Origin: Gnetum montanum | Lineage: Eukaryota > Streptophyta > Gnetopsida > Gnetales > Gnetaceae | Assembly: GCA_015680685.1 (NCBI GenBank) | Contig: MNCI01016091.1 | Span: 78,152 to 142,151, forward strand | Length of the DNA: 64,000 bases | Direction: 5' to 3' | Shown: positions 30,801 through 45,800 of the stretch, one piece after another | How positions within the stretch are numbered: position 1 is the stretch's first letter | Layout: every line of letters begins with the position of its first letter | Made by a program: the position numbers and the translations under genes | The notes under the pieces: generated by a model | Told to the model about the DNA's origin: nothing | The model's input: the letters and a program-made list of their open reading frames with translations, nothing else | Databases searched by the model: none

Positions 30801-33800
30801 TTCAAATTGGAAGGGTAGAATTCCCTACTCCCTTGAAGAAGGTCACTAGCATTGTTTACATCTTTTCTTTTTAAAAATATGGGACTAAGCTTTATTTATC
30901 TATATAAATGCTTCTTATATGAGCTGATATTTATACTGTTGATGTAGGTATACTATTTAAGTTATAAATACAATAAAATATTTTATATAAGTATGCACAT
31001 ACATGGTAGTTATCTCATTTGCTCACTTTGTTTTTATCAGAGTGTAGTGAAATCCAGTCGCCCATTTACAACAACAGGGAATGCATTAAGATCCATTGAA
31101 CGGATAGCTTTATGCGTAAAAAATGATGAACCTACACTTCTTGTGGGTGAGACGGGCACTGGGAAAACTACTCTTGTTCAACATTTGGCTACGATGCTTG
31201 GTGCACCTTTAATAGTGTTGGTATGCCATCCATAGTTTTAAATTCTGTTTTCCATATGATTGTAACGTTGAAGGTATGGTGAATTATTTTGGCATGATGT
31301 ATGAGACAGAATATGAGTCAACAGAGTGACAGTACAGACCTTTTGGGCGGGTTTAAACCAATTGATGCTAAGTCGGCTTGCATGCCTCTCATAGATGAAT
31401 TTATGGACTTGTTTTCTTCAACTTTCTCATCGGAGGTATTCATGTGGAAAGCGTTTGCAATGGCTTATTTTTATTGGGTTTCTACTGATATATGAAGGAT
31501 CTAATTGGTTTTTTAAAAACATATTGCTGGCAGCAAAATTCTGCATTCCTAGCAAAGGTTCGACAATTTTTGGACAAAAAGAAGTGGAAGCAACTATTGA
31601 AGGCATTTCATGCTGCAATTGAGAAGGTTTCAAAAATTATAGATGATTCTGGTTCTTATAATAGAGAAGGCATGGCGCATAAAAGAAAGAAGGCTCTTGA
31701 CAACAGGAAGATAGAACATTGGAAACTGTTTTCAGTAAAGCTTCGAAACGTCCAAAGACAAATTGAAGCGTCGGAAGTGTCTTTTGCATTCTCATTTGTG
31801 GAGGGAGCTTTAGTGAAGGCCATGAAGAATGGGCACTGGATTCTGTTAGATGAAATTAACTTAGCTCCTCCGGAGACACTTCAGAGGTTAACTGGCATGT
31901 TGGAAGGAGGATCACTTTGTCTTACTGAAAAGGGGGATGTTGAACGTGTCTCACGTCATCCTAATTTTCGCATATTTGCTTGCATGAACCCTGCAACAGA
32001 TATTGGCAAGCCTGACTTACCATATATTACAAAGAATAGATTTACTGAAATATACATTGATGAATTATTGAACAGACAAGACTTGCAGCTTGTTGTAGAG
32101 CAGTATCTAGAAGGCTTGCAACCGTCGCTTCCCATCAGCGATATTGTCACGTTCTACCTAGAAGCAAGAAAATTGTCAGAAACAAGATTATTTGATGGAG
32201 CGAATCAGAAGCCCCAGTATAGTTTGCGTTCGCTTGCACGTGCACTAGAATATACAAGAGCAGCAACTCCCATATATGGATTTCACAGGGCTCTTTATGA
32301 TGGATTTTGCATGTTATTTCTTACTCTGCTAGATCGTGAAAGTGCTATCTTGATGGAAGAGAGAATTTCCACAATTTTAATTAAAGACAAGTTACCCGTA
32401 GAACCTATGCAGTCTTCGGAGTGTCCTCCAATTAGCTTGTCCACGTCAAAAACGTTTTCTGGATCATTTCGAGATTATGATACCGATCATGTAAAAATTT
32501 TGCAGTATTGGGTGGCCCGAGGAACAATACAAGTGTCAAAGGCTTCTCTTGAATTCCGCAAAAAGTATATATGCACAAAAACTATACAGAGGCATCTGAA
32601 AAATTTAGCAAGGGCTGTTTTTGTTCATAAATATCCTATTTTGTTACAGGGTCCAACCTCTAGTGGCAAAACTAGCCTGGTTGAATATCTTGCAAATATT
32701 ACCGGGCATCGATTCGTTCGTATCAACAATCATGAGCATACTGATTTACAAGAATACCTTGGAAGCTACATTGCAGATTCATCCGGGAAAATGGTATTTC
32801 AAGAAGGAGTACTGGTTGAGGCTGTGCGAAATGGTCACTGGATTGTTCTAGATGAGCTTAATCTAGCGCCTTCTGAGGTGTTGGAAGCTTTAAATCGTCT
32901 ACTTGATGATAACAGGGAACTTTATGTACCAGAGCTTCAAACAACCGTGAAGCCTCATCCTAACTTTATGTTGTTTGCTACCCAAAATCCACCTGGAACG
33001 TATGGTGGCCGAAAAGCACTTTCTCGTGCATTTCGCAATCGGTTTTTAGAAATTCATGTTGATGACATCCCTTCAGATGAACTGCGCGTGATACTAGAGA
33101 AACGATGCGAAATTCCTGCTAGTTATGCAGCAAAAATGGTGGAGATTATGAATGATCTACAGAGGTACAGGCAAAGTAGCAAGGTTTTTGCTGGGAAACA
33201 TGGGTTTATTACACCTAGAGACTTGTTTCGGTGGGCTGATCGTTTTAGAAAATTTGGAAAATCGTATGAAGATTTAGCTATGGATGGATATAGACTTCTT
33301 GCAGAAAGGTTACGAGAGGAAAAAGAGAAAACTGTTGTTCGAGAAATATTAGAGAAGCATTTGAGAGTGAAAATTGATCTTGGGGCTATATACTCACAGG
33401 TATTTGAATATTTGCATTTTGAGTCTGAATTTTTGTAAATAAAAATAATTTTAGATGGGAATTTTGCCGAGTTGTAAAAATCTATCTTTGTTGAAGATCA
33501 TGTATCATGTTTGTTTGCTTAACTAGTTTTGTTATATATCTATAATTAGGCTGAGAATTTTTTTTCTTTTACAAAATAACAAACGTTTACCCTTCTAATG
33601 GAGACTATTTTATGTTCGAAAACAACCTGGCGGCAGTTGTTCAACTTAAGCTGAAACTTTATCAGCATGCCAAAATGTTAGAAAATACTCCAGTGGTTAT
33701 TTATGTGAGTCAAAGTTTTGAGGTAATGGAAGATTAAAGCACAATCTTAGATGTCAACCCAACTTTAAACCATAAGGATGATATTTACATTAAAATCCTT

Positions 33801-36800
33801 GTACATTGTTGCCTGCATTGTGGTGAGAAAAAGAGTTGCATGGGTTGCTTTCTTATACACTGATTATCAACCGATATATTTATCGTGACAAGACTGACCT
33901 CCCATATCTGTTCCATATCCATAATAATTTTCATGACAAAGTTTATCTTCCCCCAACCGTATGGCCATAACTATTTATCTTCTATGACAAAGTCCAGGCA
34001 ACTGGTAATTGACCTTTTGGCCAAATTAATTTGCCTTATGTACATGTCCTTGCTTGAATAATTGAGCTTTAAAAATATTTCATATTAAACTACCTCTTTT
34101 GCTTTTCTACAACACCATATTCTCAAATAATCAAAATATCTGTGGCTTTGAAAACAGTGGGAAATGTGAATTTATTGATGGCCATCATAGCAATTATCCT
34201 AAGGATAGTCACTAGGTTTTTAATGAATTGCTGAAGAAGACCAGACTTACCGATGTGTTCTTACTTTTTATGATGTGTACTTTTCTGATCTGATGCTATC
34301 TTTACATGGATCTGTTATACTAAGAGCTGCATTTTTCAATAGGAAATTGTGTGTTAATAGTATAATAAATTCTTTTTCGGTTACTTATTTACTAGGAGGA
34401 GCTGAAAAGATCTGCGTAGCAAAGCTTGATACATGCACACGCACTCAAGCTAATAAGGTTTTTTTTTTTTCAAAAATATAAAAACAGTATCTTCCATGGA
34501 CATTATAGAAACAATTTGATCACATTGGTAACCTGAATGTATTGGTGAATTTCAGCAATTGTTTGCATCCAATGCTCGTCTGTATAGTATATCGTTGTCT
34601 ACTTCCATTCAGTTCTTTACAGCTAAGTGTTCACGTTTGTCATTATTGTCTAGCAGTGATTTTGAAAATATTCTTAGGGTGATTAAGATGCGGTTTCAAA
34701 AAATCTGTGGCAAATTTTCACTGAACCAGCACCAACTGTAATAGGATTATTTGATTTTGTAATATATATTATTTTGAGAAAGAGGAATCCCATTCTTGAT
34801 TGGTCACTAGTGTTACATTACTGTTATTTAACATTGGGGTTGCTTATATATATGTATTTTAATACAATTATATTGCAAGGGGATATTACCTGAGATGTTT
34901 GAATGGGTTTTGGTGCGTCCTGTTTCAAAATTTTGTCATCTTGCAGGCCCGTTTGTTTGCATCCCAGTTTCTCATGACTTCTTTCCCACATAGTTCTATG
35001 GTTTTATATTTACCATCTGTTATATTTTTTTTCATCATTGAGGCTTGGCTAAATTCGTTAGAACATATGACTTGTGGTTGTGCAAGTCATAGGTTTGATT
35101 CTAAGGGTTATGCTGAGATATGTACCTCCTGGGGGCAAGGTAAAAATATAAAGGGAATCATGATGAAGATGCGGCTTATCACCTTTATTTTTCATCGTAT
35201 TGATGATTTCTAACAAATTGAGTGTCTCTGTTCTTATGCTTTCCGAAAGTTTCTACATTTTTTTTTTCATTTACATTACGCATTTGCTATATGATACATT
35301 CCAAATCTGAGTTTTATCATGAACATAGGACTTATATGATTGTCTTTAATGATTTTGTTTTTGTTTTTGTTTTTTAATTCTCAGGATGTTCCAAGCTGGG
35401 ATGATATTGCTAATTTCTCTTCATCTCCTGATGCTATGGAAGCCGTGGGAAAGTGAGTTTGGTTATGTGATTTTACATTTCTCCTTCTCACTCATCACTG
35501 CATTCTCATGTTTTTTTAACCATTTTTATTTTGCTGGCTAATAAATGCAGAATTATCTGGACTAATAGCTTAAGAAGACTGTTCCATCTTGTTTATCGTT
35601 GCTATGAGCAGCGTGAACCTGTTCTCCTTGTAGGTGAAACAGGTTCAGGAAAAACAACTGTTTGCCAGTTATTGAGTCTCATTGTAAAGCGTAATTTGCT
35701 AATAATAAATTGTCACCAACATACTGAAACTTCTGACTTTCTTGGGGTATGTGAATATTCTCCCAGTTTGCATTTTGATACTTCTGGTCTTCAAGATATC
35801 ATGTCATATCAATTCCATCATGCAGGGTTTTAGACCAGTGCGTGACCGTAGTAGTATTGCTGCCAATTTCCAAGAGAAAGTTCAAAGGGTTATGGAATCG
35901 AAGCTGTTGTCTGAGTTCAGCGAAGGAAAAGTATGTTCACAAAGGTTCAGCTATGTCTTTTTAACTACAATATTTGGTGTTATTTCTTTTAAAGTTCTGC
36001 ATGATTATCATTATTTCAGGTTATGTCACCAAAGATTGAAGATGCTTCTGTGACACTTGCCACCCTGAGGCATGTTATTGGTCTTCTGAAGGACGGGCGT
36101 GGTAAGGCAGTACAGGATGGACTAAGTTTGCTTGAGAATTCTGAGAAGGAATTGGCACTTCTTTATAGAGATTGGCAGTCCCTGTTTCTGTGGCAAGATG
36201 GGCCTCTGGTTGAAGCCATGAGAAGTGGTCATTTCCTTTTGATTGATGAAATATCGCTTGCTGATGACAGTGTTCTTGAAAGATTGAATAGTGTTCTGGA
36301 GCCCAGCAGACTCTTGGTAAGTTATTGTCTGTTTGGTGAAGTCCAAATGCACAGTAGGAATATCCAAGAGAGTTATTTCCTTTAATGTTTGACAGCTCAA
36401 GCAAAGGTGTGATAAATATTGTCCAAAGTTTCTTTATGTTCGTTGAAGCATGCCTTTTAGTTTGAAGTTTTTATCCCAGGAATATCTCATGAACAGCTGA
36501 AAAGAATGGCTCGTCATGGGGAGTGTAATATTAAACGTTGGATTCAGAATTATAGTGGCAAAGGACTTTCATTAATCACTATCTTTTCTTTTTCTTTGCA
36601 CATTTTGAGATGGAAATAATACCTGTCTGAATCATGTATATGTTTAAAACGTTTTTGGAAGATTATATAGAGTAATCTTTTATGCTGTGTGAAAAATATA
36701 TTCACATGCAATACTTCGTGCTTTGCTTTTGTAGGTTTTAGCGGAGAAAGGAGGGTCCATTTTGGAGGAGTTAACGGCAGATCCTAATTTTTTTCTACTT

Positions 36801-39800
36801 GCCACTATGAATCCTGGTGGGGATTTTGGAAAGAAAGAGTTGTCACCTGCTCTTCGCAACCGTTTCACAGAAATTTGGGTTCCTAGCGTACCTGATATGG
36901 ATGATATAAGAACCATTGTTGTGAATAGGTAATCTCTTGGTTGTAGGAGTTTGAGACTGTCAATGCAGTAATTTAACTTGACCATCTTATTGTTGACACT
37001 CTTAATTTTCCTTGTTATTAGATTATCATGCCCGGAGCTCTTAAGGCTTGCAGATCCTCTTCTTAATTTTTGGAAGGTGAATATCCGGTTGTTTTAATGG
37101 ATGATAGAGGAGAGCAATAATAGCAATTTTATTATAGTTTCCGCTTATCTTTAAGCTATTTTTATTCTTTTTATATAAAATTAATGATGAGGGTGCACTG
37201 TATGTGTGGAAAAATGGTGGAATCGTTTCGGCTTAATAACTTTTCTGTTTTTTTTTTTCTTTTTGGGGGATATACAGTGGTTTCACAACATGGGGACTGG
37301 ACAAGCATTGACTGTCAGAGACCTACTATCATGGATCACATTCATTAATTCTACCAGACAAGAAATTGGGACTAAAGCAGCATTCTTTCATGGATCTTTT
37401 CTGGTTCTTCTTGATGGTTTAGGCAAGTTTACTATTCTTTAAAAACTTGTTGTATGAAGTGTGTAGGTTTATTGTATGCATTAAGCTTGCTTTGTTTTTC
37501 TTTTTATCGAACAACACTGACTTCATAAACATTGCATTATTGAACTTGCCTTTTTCCGACACATGCATGCCACTGAATTTTGTTTTCTTTCAAGGTTGCA
37601 TACTTTGCCGCGACATGGGTATCTTTTAGCAATGAAGCATCCGTAGTACTTTCAATTATAATAATTTCTTTAGATAGTTTGATATGGCTAATCGTTTTTA
37701 AATAACAAATGGCTAGTGAGCAGTACGCAAGTCTGAAAAATTGGCAGCATAAAATGTTATTAAAACTGAAAGTTAATCAATTTGATATTTGGAACCAGTG
37801 GGCAGGGAACTTGGAAAATTCGATCAATTTGAAAGTTTCCTGAATGTAATGGCCTAAGGCAATATTAAAATGTTGTAGAAATACAAAAGTTATTAGCAAG
37901 TACTTGCTCTTTTTTATGAAAAAGCATGGTTAGAGGATTTTTGATAAAAAACTGTTCAATGTCATTCTCAATAATGTTATTTGAGTGAAATTGACATGGT
38001 CTTTCTCCATGAGAAATATTCTACAGAATTTTGGAACTATTGCTTCTACAGAATTTGAGCAAAATTGTTATGTATCATTAGAGACATTGAAACTATGACT
38101 TCTACAGAAGTTTTATTCTATTCAAGAACTTTACCTCTTGATTACTTACAGTAAAATCTATTTTTACAATCCACATGACCACATTATTCGTAAACCTCTG
38201 TGTTGCCAAACTTCATTTCTTTGCAGTTTAATTCTGCTGCCTCCAGCCTCCGTGCAATAATTTTAAGCTATGCTCATTCTCATGGCTATTGAAATGTCCT
38301 GCTCTTAATTTCACATTAAAAATAATAAGTAAAACTAAACTCAGAGTCTCCAAGATGAAATTTAGCATGCTCTTTTATTATCAAAATTTCACTCGCAATT
38401 CAATCATCATGAATTCATGCTGTAAAAAATGCTTCTAGCTTTTGAAAAAATAAATAAAATTAGTAGAAGTATAACAACAGGTGTGTTGATCCCTCTAATG
38501 ATAATCAAGATCTGCAACATTTAGTTGAAGGATCATTCATTTCATAGTTGAATATCTTTTGGTCATCTTACAAGTTAGGTGACTTTGCCGAGATCTGAAA
38601 AAATTCAGTACAATTGTATCCTAAACCATGGGTAATTTTAAAATTGTCTAACCATGCAACTCCTTTAAACATAAAATCTGTATTTGTATATAGCTCTCTT
38701 GACTAAGTTTGTTTTCTCTAATTACATTATAACATCAACGATTCCTTAAGAATCATCATCATGGTGTCTTCATCACATCTATGTGGGCTGACTGTTAGGT
38801 AGTTAATGGAATTTATGTGGTTTTCTATAGCTGGCTGTCTACCTGATGTAATAGCCTGAACAATTTTTTTAATTGCATGTGCCTCAGTAAGTCCCTTGGG
38901 ATCTAACCAAGTTAACTATGCCTTACTAATGGCATTAAAAATCAATCCAAAAGGCAACATTCCCATGAACAAAATAGAGGTAATACAGAAAAGACAAATA
39001 GACAACACAAGGGGACAGGCAATAGAGAACAGACTGTGGAGAGGTAGGCAGGCTGAGATGCAGCTTTTCTGTACAGATTTAAGGGAAATGAAGACAGATT
39101 TTTCGAATAGAGTGCAGCTGAAAATCACGTTTTTATTGTTTTTCTGCCCGATCAGTCAATGCATGAAACAGTTGGCCTGGGGAACACAGTTGCAAGACTG
39201 AAACTCAACGGAATTGGCAAGACAAGCTTCTGCCAGAAGCAGGCGCCAATAAAAAAAATTGGCTTGATATTTGAAACACTGACTGGTGGTAGGACCCTGC
39301 CTCTTGCTGGTTATAATTATAATCATTATGAATCTTGCTTGGTGGAACCTCAACATGAAAGACACAGCAGCGTAGCAGAAATATAGACTTTTGATTGATG
39401 TGATGCTGCATTAGTTCATAATAGAAGTGTTGGCTTTCACTGTTTAATCCTTTAATGGATTAAAGTATTCAAATCTTAAAAGGTTCGGTAATTTGGTCCT
39501 AAGGTAAGTCTACACAACTAATGATAGCATTGTCTCTGTAGCTTATGCAACTTTCATCAAAGAAATTCCATTTAACATGTTATGGTACCATCTAACTGAT
39601 CAATATATGGACAACTTAGATTCTTGTGTTATCAAAATGTCATTTCAAAGAATCCTTTCTTGGAAATTAAGGATCATGTATCTCTGAATGGCATATGCAA
39701 TTATAACGTCTTGGCATTGCAACATATTTTCTTTCTTATATTCATGATCATATCATTATGTTTTTGCCACTTCACTACTCTCACTGCAGTTCCTTTCATT

Positions 39801-42800
39801 ATGGCTTATTACTTTTAAAGCTTATATTACATAGTTTTACTTTTCCTGTTCCAAAATATTGGAAAGACTCTCACCATCTGTTCAACGATGTATTTTTGGT
39901 GGTATTTTGTTTTGCCTTTACGATGGTTCACATATTTGGATTGCTGATTCTCCACAAAGTCACAAAAATCTAGGAAAGACGTAAGTATGATGTTGCACAT
40001 GTAGTATGAATTCCAGTCATTCAGAATGCAATTGGACATAATGAGGGAGTAAAGGTTGTCTATTTATGAAAGTGCAATCCCAATGCTTATTAAAATGCAA
40101 ATCTATTGGATTGCGTTTTCTTTATTGCGTTTAAGCGCCTTTCTGGTTTCTTTGGTAAGGTCTCATATTGTTTCTTGATGTAGCAGGCAATGGCAGATCG
40201 AATGTCGGTACAGAGAGATTGAGAAGCATATGCTTGAACTATTTACAGCAGCAACTAAATGTTTGTATTTGTCTGTTTATGTTTTTCTTTTTTTGCGTAA
40301 CGCTGATGCTATTGAACTTTTTATAATAAAATAACTTTTTAAAAAGGGTTCTAAAGCTTAATTTATTTAAATATTGGTTGAATTTTTCCCAGATTATTGA
40401 TATTCAAGGTGGGACGATGACTGCAAATGGGGACCCAATGGAAATTGATTCTGAAACTAGTAAATCCAATTATATGTTTGGAATTGAACCATTCTACATT
40501 TACAAAGGTATGAACGGTAATCATACAAACTTGTCTCTACACAATATTGTGAATGACAGAAAACACTACATGCTAGCTGCTTCATGTGTCATCTCGTATT
40601 TGGTTTTGCATGCCTTTTCTAACTGCCAGAATCGATATACATGGTTTTTAACACAAAATTTGCTTCTTTTCTTTTTAAATGTGTTTGCAAGTGTTTCACC
40701 TAATTTCTATTTTAAAAGCATGTTTTGAAAGTATGCAAACATGCCTGTTTGGGAAATGTGAGGGCAGTTGTAACAAATTACAGGAAAGAATAATATACTA
40801 AGGATCCTTTTAATTGACTTTGATTCATTCCTAAAACAAATGTTGAAGTACTTGAAATTTATGTGAGCAAAATACGATTCTTATAAAGTTTTAAACATGA
40901 TACATCAAATACTACGTTTCTTAAACCCAATTTTCGACCAGCACAGGGGTCTCTTAGAATTTGTTCCTCTTAGGGTGCACATACTGTTGTAGTCTGGGCT
41001 TCAGGATGATTTTATGCAATTGACAAAGACATGGTTCCTTTGGTAGTAAAGATAACAGGGTTTTAATGTATTGGCTATGTCTTACACATTAGTATCCTCG
41101 CTAATTAGCTTGCAGTTGTTCATTTTCATTTGGGTGCCAGTTATTCATTACCAGTTAGCCTGAGAACTCGTGAGGCAGCTACCATTGGTAGATATTGTTT
41201 TATGATTTTGTTCATTCTGTCACAAACGTTTCTAGAAGGTATCTCCCCTTACCCACCTATTGAGAAATCCTAGGACACCATCAGAACGATGATTTTTCAC
41301 TTTAACCTTTTTTATCAAAAGCCAACTTTCATGACTTGTGGAACGTGAATCTGCAATTTAAATAGTATTTTGTAAGTGTATGTTAGAGATATGGCTCAGT
41401 CTATTGTTCTCGATTTCTCTGGTATGTTGATCAGGTCCTCAAGATATAAACAATTTCAACCTGTTATATGTGTTTATAGGATATTGCCAATAGTTCAACC
41501 TGTTGTATTATTCTTAAACATTGAAGCCCCTTTTAATATTAATCTAGCTTATCATTCAATTTGGAGTTTGGATGGTGATTATCTATTTAATGAGTACAAG
41601 GATCAAGTTGAATAATAAAAGGATTTTGAAAATACATCACAGCATGTGTGATATGGTGTCTATTTTTTTTTTCCTGGTCTTATTGGACAGATAATAAAGA
41701 AGGATTTTTACAGCTTTCAATGAATTAAAAGCATTTCAATCCACAAAGGAATTCAAAATGTAAGACCAAATGCATTTTTACCTAAGAAAGATGAGAGAAA
41801 TTCAGGGTTTCAAAAGTTGATAAAGCCTAGCATGCCACTCTTTGACACCAAAATTGTCAAATTACAACTACAATTAAGATTGTGCATACCATCATTGATT
41901 GGATGAGGAATATTTGATAAAGATTAGACATTCATTTATAAAAATACATCATTGCAACCGTTTTTGTTTACTGTAGCTAATAGATTCTTGATCAGATAAT
42001 TGTTTTACTTTTCTTTTCAGGATCCCATGAAGCTGATGTGTCTGCTAAATATGCACTTTCTGCCCCAACAACCAGCAGGAATGTTTCACGAATTCTTCGA
42101 GCAATGCAACTTAACAAACCTAGTACACGCTGCTACACACTCCTTTTTTTTGTTTGTATTATTTTGAATCTACTATATTAACTTTCAATCAGTCTCTAAA
42201 AATGATGCTGTAATTTTTTCCCAGTACTATTGGAGGGTAGCCCGGGAGTGGGGAAAACAAGCCTAGTTGCAGCACTTGCTAACTCATCGAGTCATAATCT
42301 TGCGAGGATAAATCTATCTGAACAGGTATGCATTTGTGAATGATACAACGTACCACTCTTAAAAAATACAAAAAATATTTGAAAACATACCAGCAAGTTA
42401 AATGTTCTAACTCTGGGTTTCTCTACCAGGGAAATACATTATTTAATTATTACCATATTGGAATTTTTTTTCACTACTCGGGATATATCTTTAATATTTT
42501 GGACAAGTGTAATAAAGAAATGATGTTTTACAAAGAACTGTGGAAGTGGTTATTTCTATGTTGTAGAAACATTGCTGATTTTTAATGATTGATTATGAAA
42601 TACTTTACAATATTTCAGACAGATATCATGGACCTGTTAGGTTCTGATTTGCCTGTTGAAGGATTGCAACGTGGTGGATTTCAGTGGTCTGATGGCATTC
42701 TATTGCAGGTCAACCAAATTTCTTCTTTTCTTGAAAATTTTGTTCATTTCTATATTTTCTCTTGATTTTCTGTCTTATAATATTCCGAATGTTTTCTTAC

Positions 42801-45800
42801 GTACTGAATGATTTTTGACAGGCATTAAAATCTGGTAGCTGGGTGGTGCTTGATGAGCTTAATCTTGCTTCTCAATCTGTTCTTGAGGTTCCAATAGCAT
42901 CTTCTTTTTCAGAACTGTACTGATTAGTTGCTTTTGATACAAAAGTTTTAAGCCTGTTTAGTGAAACGTTTTCCTTTGTATTGCAATAGGGCCTGAATGC
43001 AATACTGGATCATCGAGGAGAAGTGTATATTCCAGAGCTTGGACAGACATATAAATGTCCACCATCTTTTAGAGTGTTTGCTTGCCAAAATCCTTCTTAT
43101 CAGGGAGGTGGAAGAAAGGGTTTACCTAGATCTTTTCTTAATCGTTTTACGAAGGTATGAGGGATTTGCATTACCTTGAATAAATAGTTTAAGTTACATT
43201 CTTATATTGGAGGGTTACATTTTATGGCTTACCACAGGTTTTTGTTGATGAGTTAAGTGAAGATGATTTCCTATTTATATCAAGTTATTTACACCCTTCA
43301 ATTCCAAGAGAGTTTCTTGGAAAACTGATTAAATTTAATTCCCGCCTTTATCACGATACGGTGATTGCGTGCAAGTATGGGCAGAGTGGGGCACCATGGG
43401 AGTTCAACTTACGTGATATATTGCGATGCTGTTGCTTATATGAAGGTTTTTATTAGACATACTCTGAAATTTAAATTTGCATTTTTATTGGATGCACTTT
43501 CTGTTTCTGCATTTTGAATTTCTCCTTTTTCAGTGCACATCTAGCCTTTTAGTTTAAGGAATTATTCTGAATTTTTGTTTTATATTTCTTGAATTTTGAT
43601 TACAGATTCTAAAGGACCTTCTCGCGAACAATGTTTTTTAGATGCTGTATATTTGCAAAGGATGCGCACTGCCCAGGATCGGTATGAAGTGTTAAAATTG
43701 TACGAGGATGTTTTTGGCATCAAAGCAAATATCAGCACTTACCCGAAAGTTAAAATTGCACCACACTATTTTACTGTTGGAGAGGTGACTCTTCCCCGGA
43801 GTAAGGTTGTCCATGCTAATAAATGTAGAAGGCTTCTTCAACTTCTTCCTGGATTCTTTAACTCTATGCAGACTATTATGCACTGTGTTCAACAAGGCTG
43901 GATGTGCATTTTGGTAGGCCCCCCTTCATCTGGTAAAACTTCATTGATCAGAATGCTTGCAGAGGTTACAGGGAACAAGTTGTACGAGTATAATTTATCA
44001 GATAGCACTGACACATCAGAACTACTTGGATGCTTCGAGCAGTTTGATGCATTCCGTTATTTTCATGAGGTTATGACATATCTTCATGATTATCTTTTAC
44101 AAGTCTGTACTGCATTGTTAAAATCTCAGATCTTGAGTATTGTAAAGGATCTGTTAGCGAGCTGGGCAGAATTTCAAAAATCTCTAAAAATGCAAAGCTC
44201 CGATGCACTTCCCTATCTAAGTACTTCTGGCAGAAACATAGAAAATGACTGGCTATGTCAACCTTTTGAACGATTAATGAATATCAGTCACCAATTGAAA
44301 CGTGTTATTAGCTCAAATGCAATATCTGTATCCTTTTCCGATACAGACGCTGACAAAATTTCAAGAATCCTACTCAACCTGAAGGAGAACTTCAGACAGA
44401 ATGGAAGTTCTGGGCAATTTACCTGGTTTAATGGTGGCCTGGTCAAGGCATTAGAAAGGGGCGAATGGGTCGTTCTTGAAAATGCAAATCTTTGCAATCC
44501 AACAGTATGTAATCTACGATAGAGACTTTTCTTTATTTCTATTAATATATATATTTATTTATATTTGTAGTAACCAGTTATTATCATGTATTGAATGTTA
44601 CACAGGTGCTTGACAGACTTAATTCACTACTGGAACCAGGAAGGATGATTACAGTTAATGAACGTGGACTAGTTAATGGACAACCATTTGTGGTGTCTGC
44701 TCATTCCAAGTTTCGGATATTCCTTACACTGAATCCTGCTCACGGTGAAGTATCAAGAGCAATGCGTAATCGTGGAATTGAAGTTTTTCTGATGCATCCA
44801 CAGTGGTCGATAGTTCCCAGGGAAGTTGAGCAGCAAACAGATAGTAATGTAATTGAGGATCTAAAACGAATTTTGATCTTAAATGGCATCCCTATCTCTA
44901 ATATAATTGATGCCATGACAAAAACTCACTCAGTCTTGATGGAAAAATTTTCTGTATTTGGAGTATTTCTGTCTCTTAGAGAACTATGCCATTGGGCTCA
45001 ACTTTTTCTTGAACTGCTCAGAAGAGGGGCAGAATCATCATGGTCATTGTGTTGGAGTTGGGTACAGACATACTGTCATCTAGTCGATAGACATCAAGCA
45101 AGAGCTGTAGCTTTTCATGTTGCAAATCAGTACCTATCAAAGGTTGTTATTGTCGACTCAAGTAATTGGCTTGTAAATTGTTTAACCATGCCAGGAGGAT
45201 GGCCAACACCACTTCTGCTAAGCAAATTCATCTTGTTTTCCAAAGAAGCAGTTGTAGAACGTGATTGTATGTATCTAAAGCACATTGGATCACAGTATGC
45301 ATCTTTTAAACTTGGAGTAGAATGGAAAACTTTGATGCATGCTCATGGGAAAGGAAAAATGTTTGCTCATGATCTTAAATCTAATATGCAAGTTGCTTCT
45401 TTTATTCCTTCGTATATTTTAAGTTACCTGCTGTTTCCTGGTTCCCAAACACTATATGATCCAAAAAATGTTGATCTTCCACCATTCGATCATTTTGTTG
45501 TTGAGAACATGGTGTATTATGCTGGGGAATGGATAATACAGCAAGCAACTCTTGATGATATTAGTCTTCGTTTGCAATGGCTTGAATGGCATGCTCGGAA
45601 GCTATCTCCGTTTTGTCATATCTTAGACAAATTCTTAACCATTATGAAAAAAGCAATGGACCATCCAGTTCAAAAATGTCTATTCTCTCTATTGAGAAAC
45701 AAAAGTAATCTTCAGTCGTTACCATGCTTTTCAATGAACTTACTTCAACTAGATTGTCATAATGCAAACATACATGAAAGGAATAAATTTAAACAGTTAA

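Noticed and set aside
34559-34741. 60-codon ORF in intron 17, considered as a missed MDN1 exon
   Set aside because: Exons 17 and 18 join in phase without it, it ends in a stop, and nothing in it fits midasin.
39156-39411. Overlapping ORFs on both strands in intron 24
   Set aside because: Open on several frames at once with no domain; typical of a GC-richer repeat fragment.
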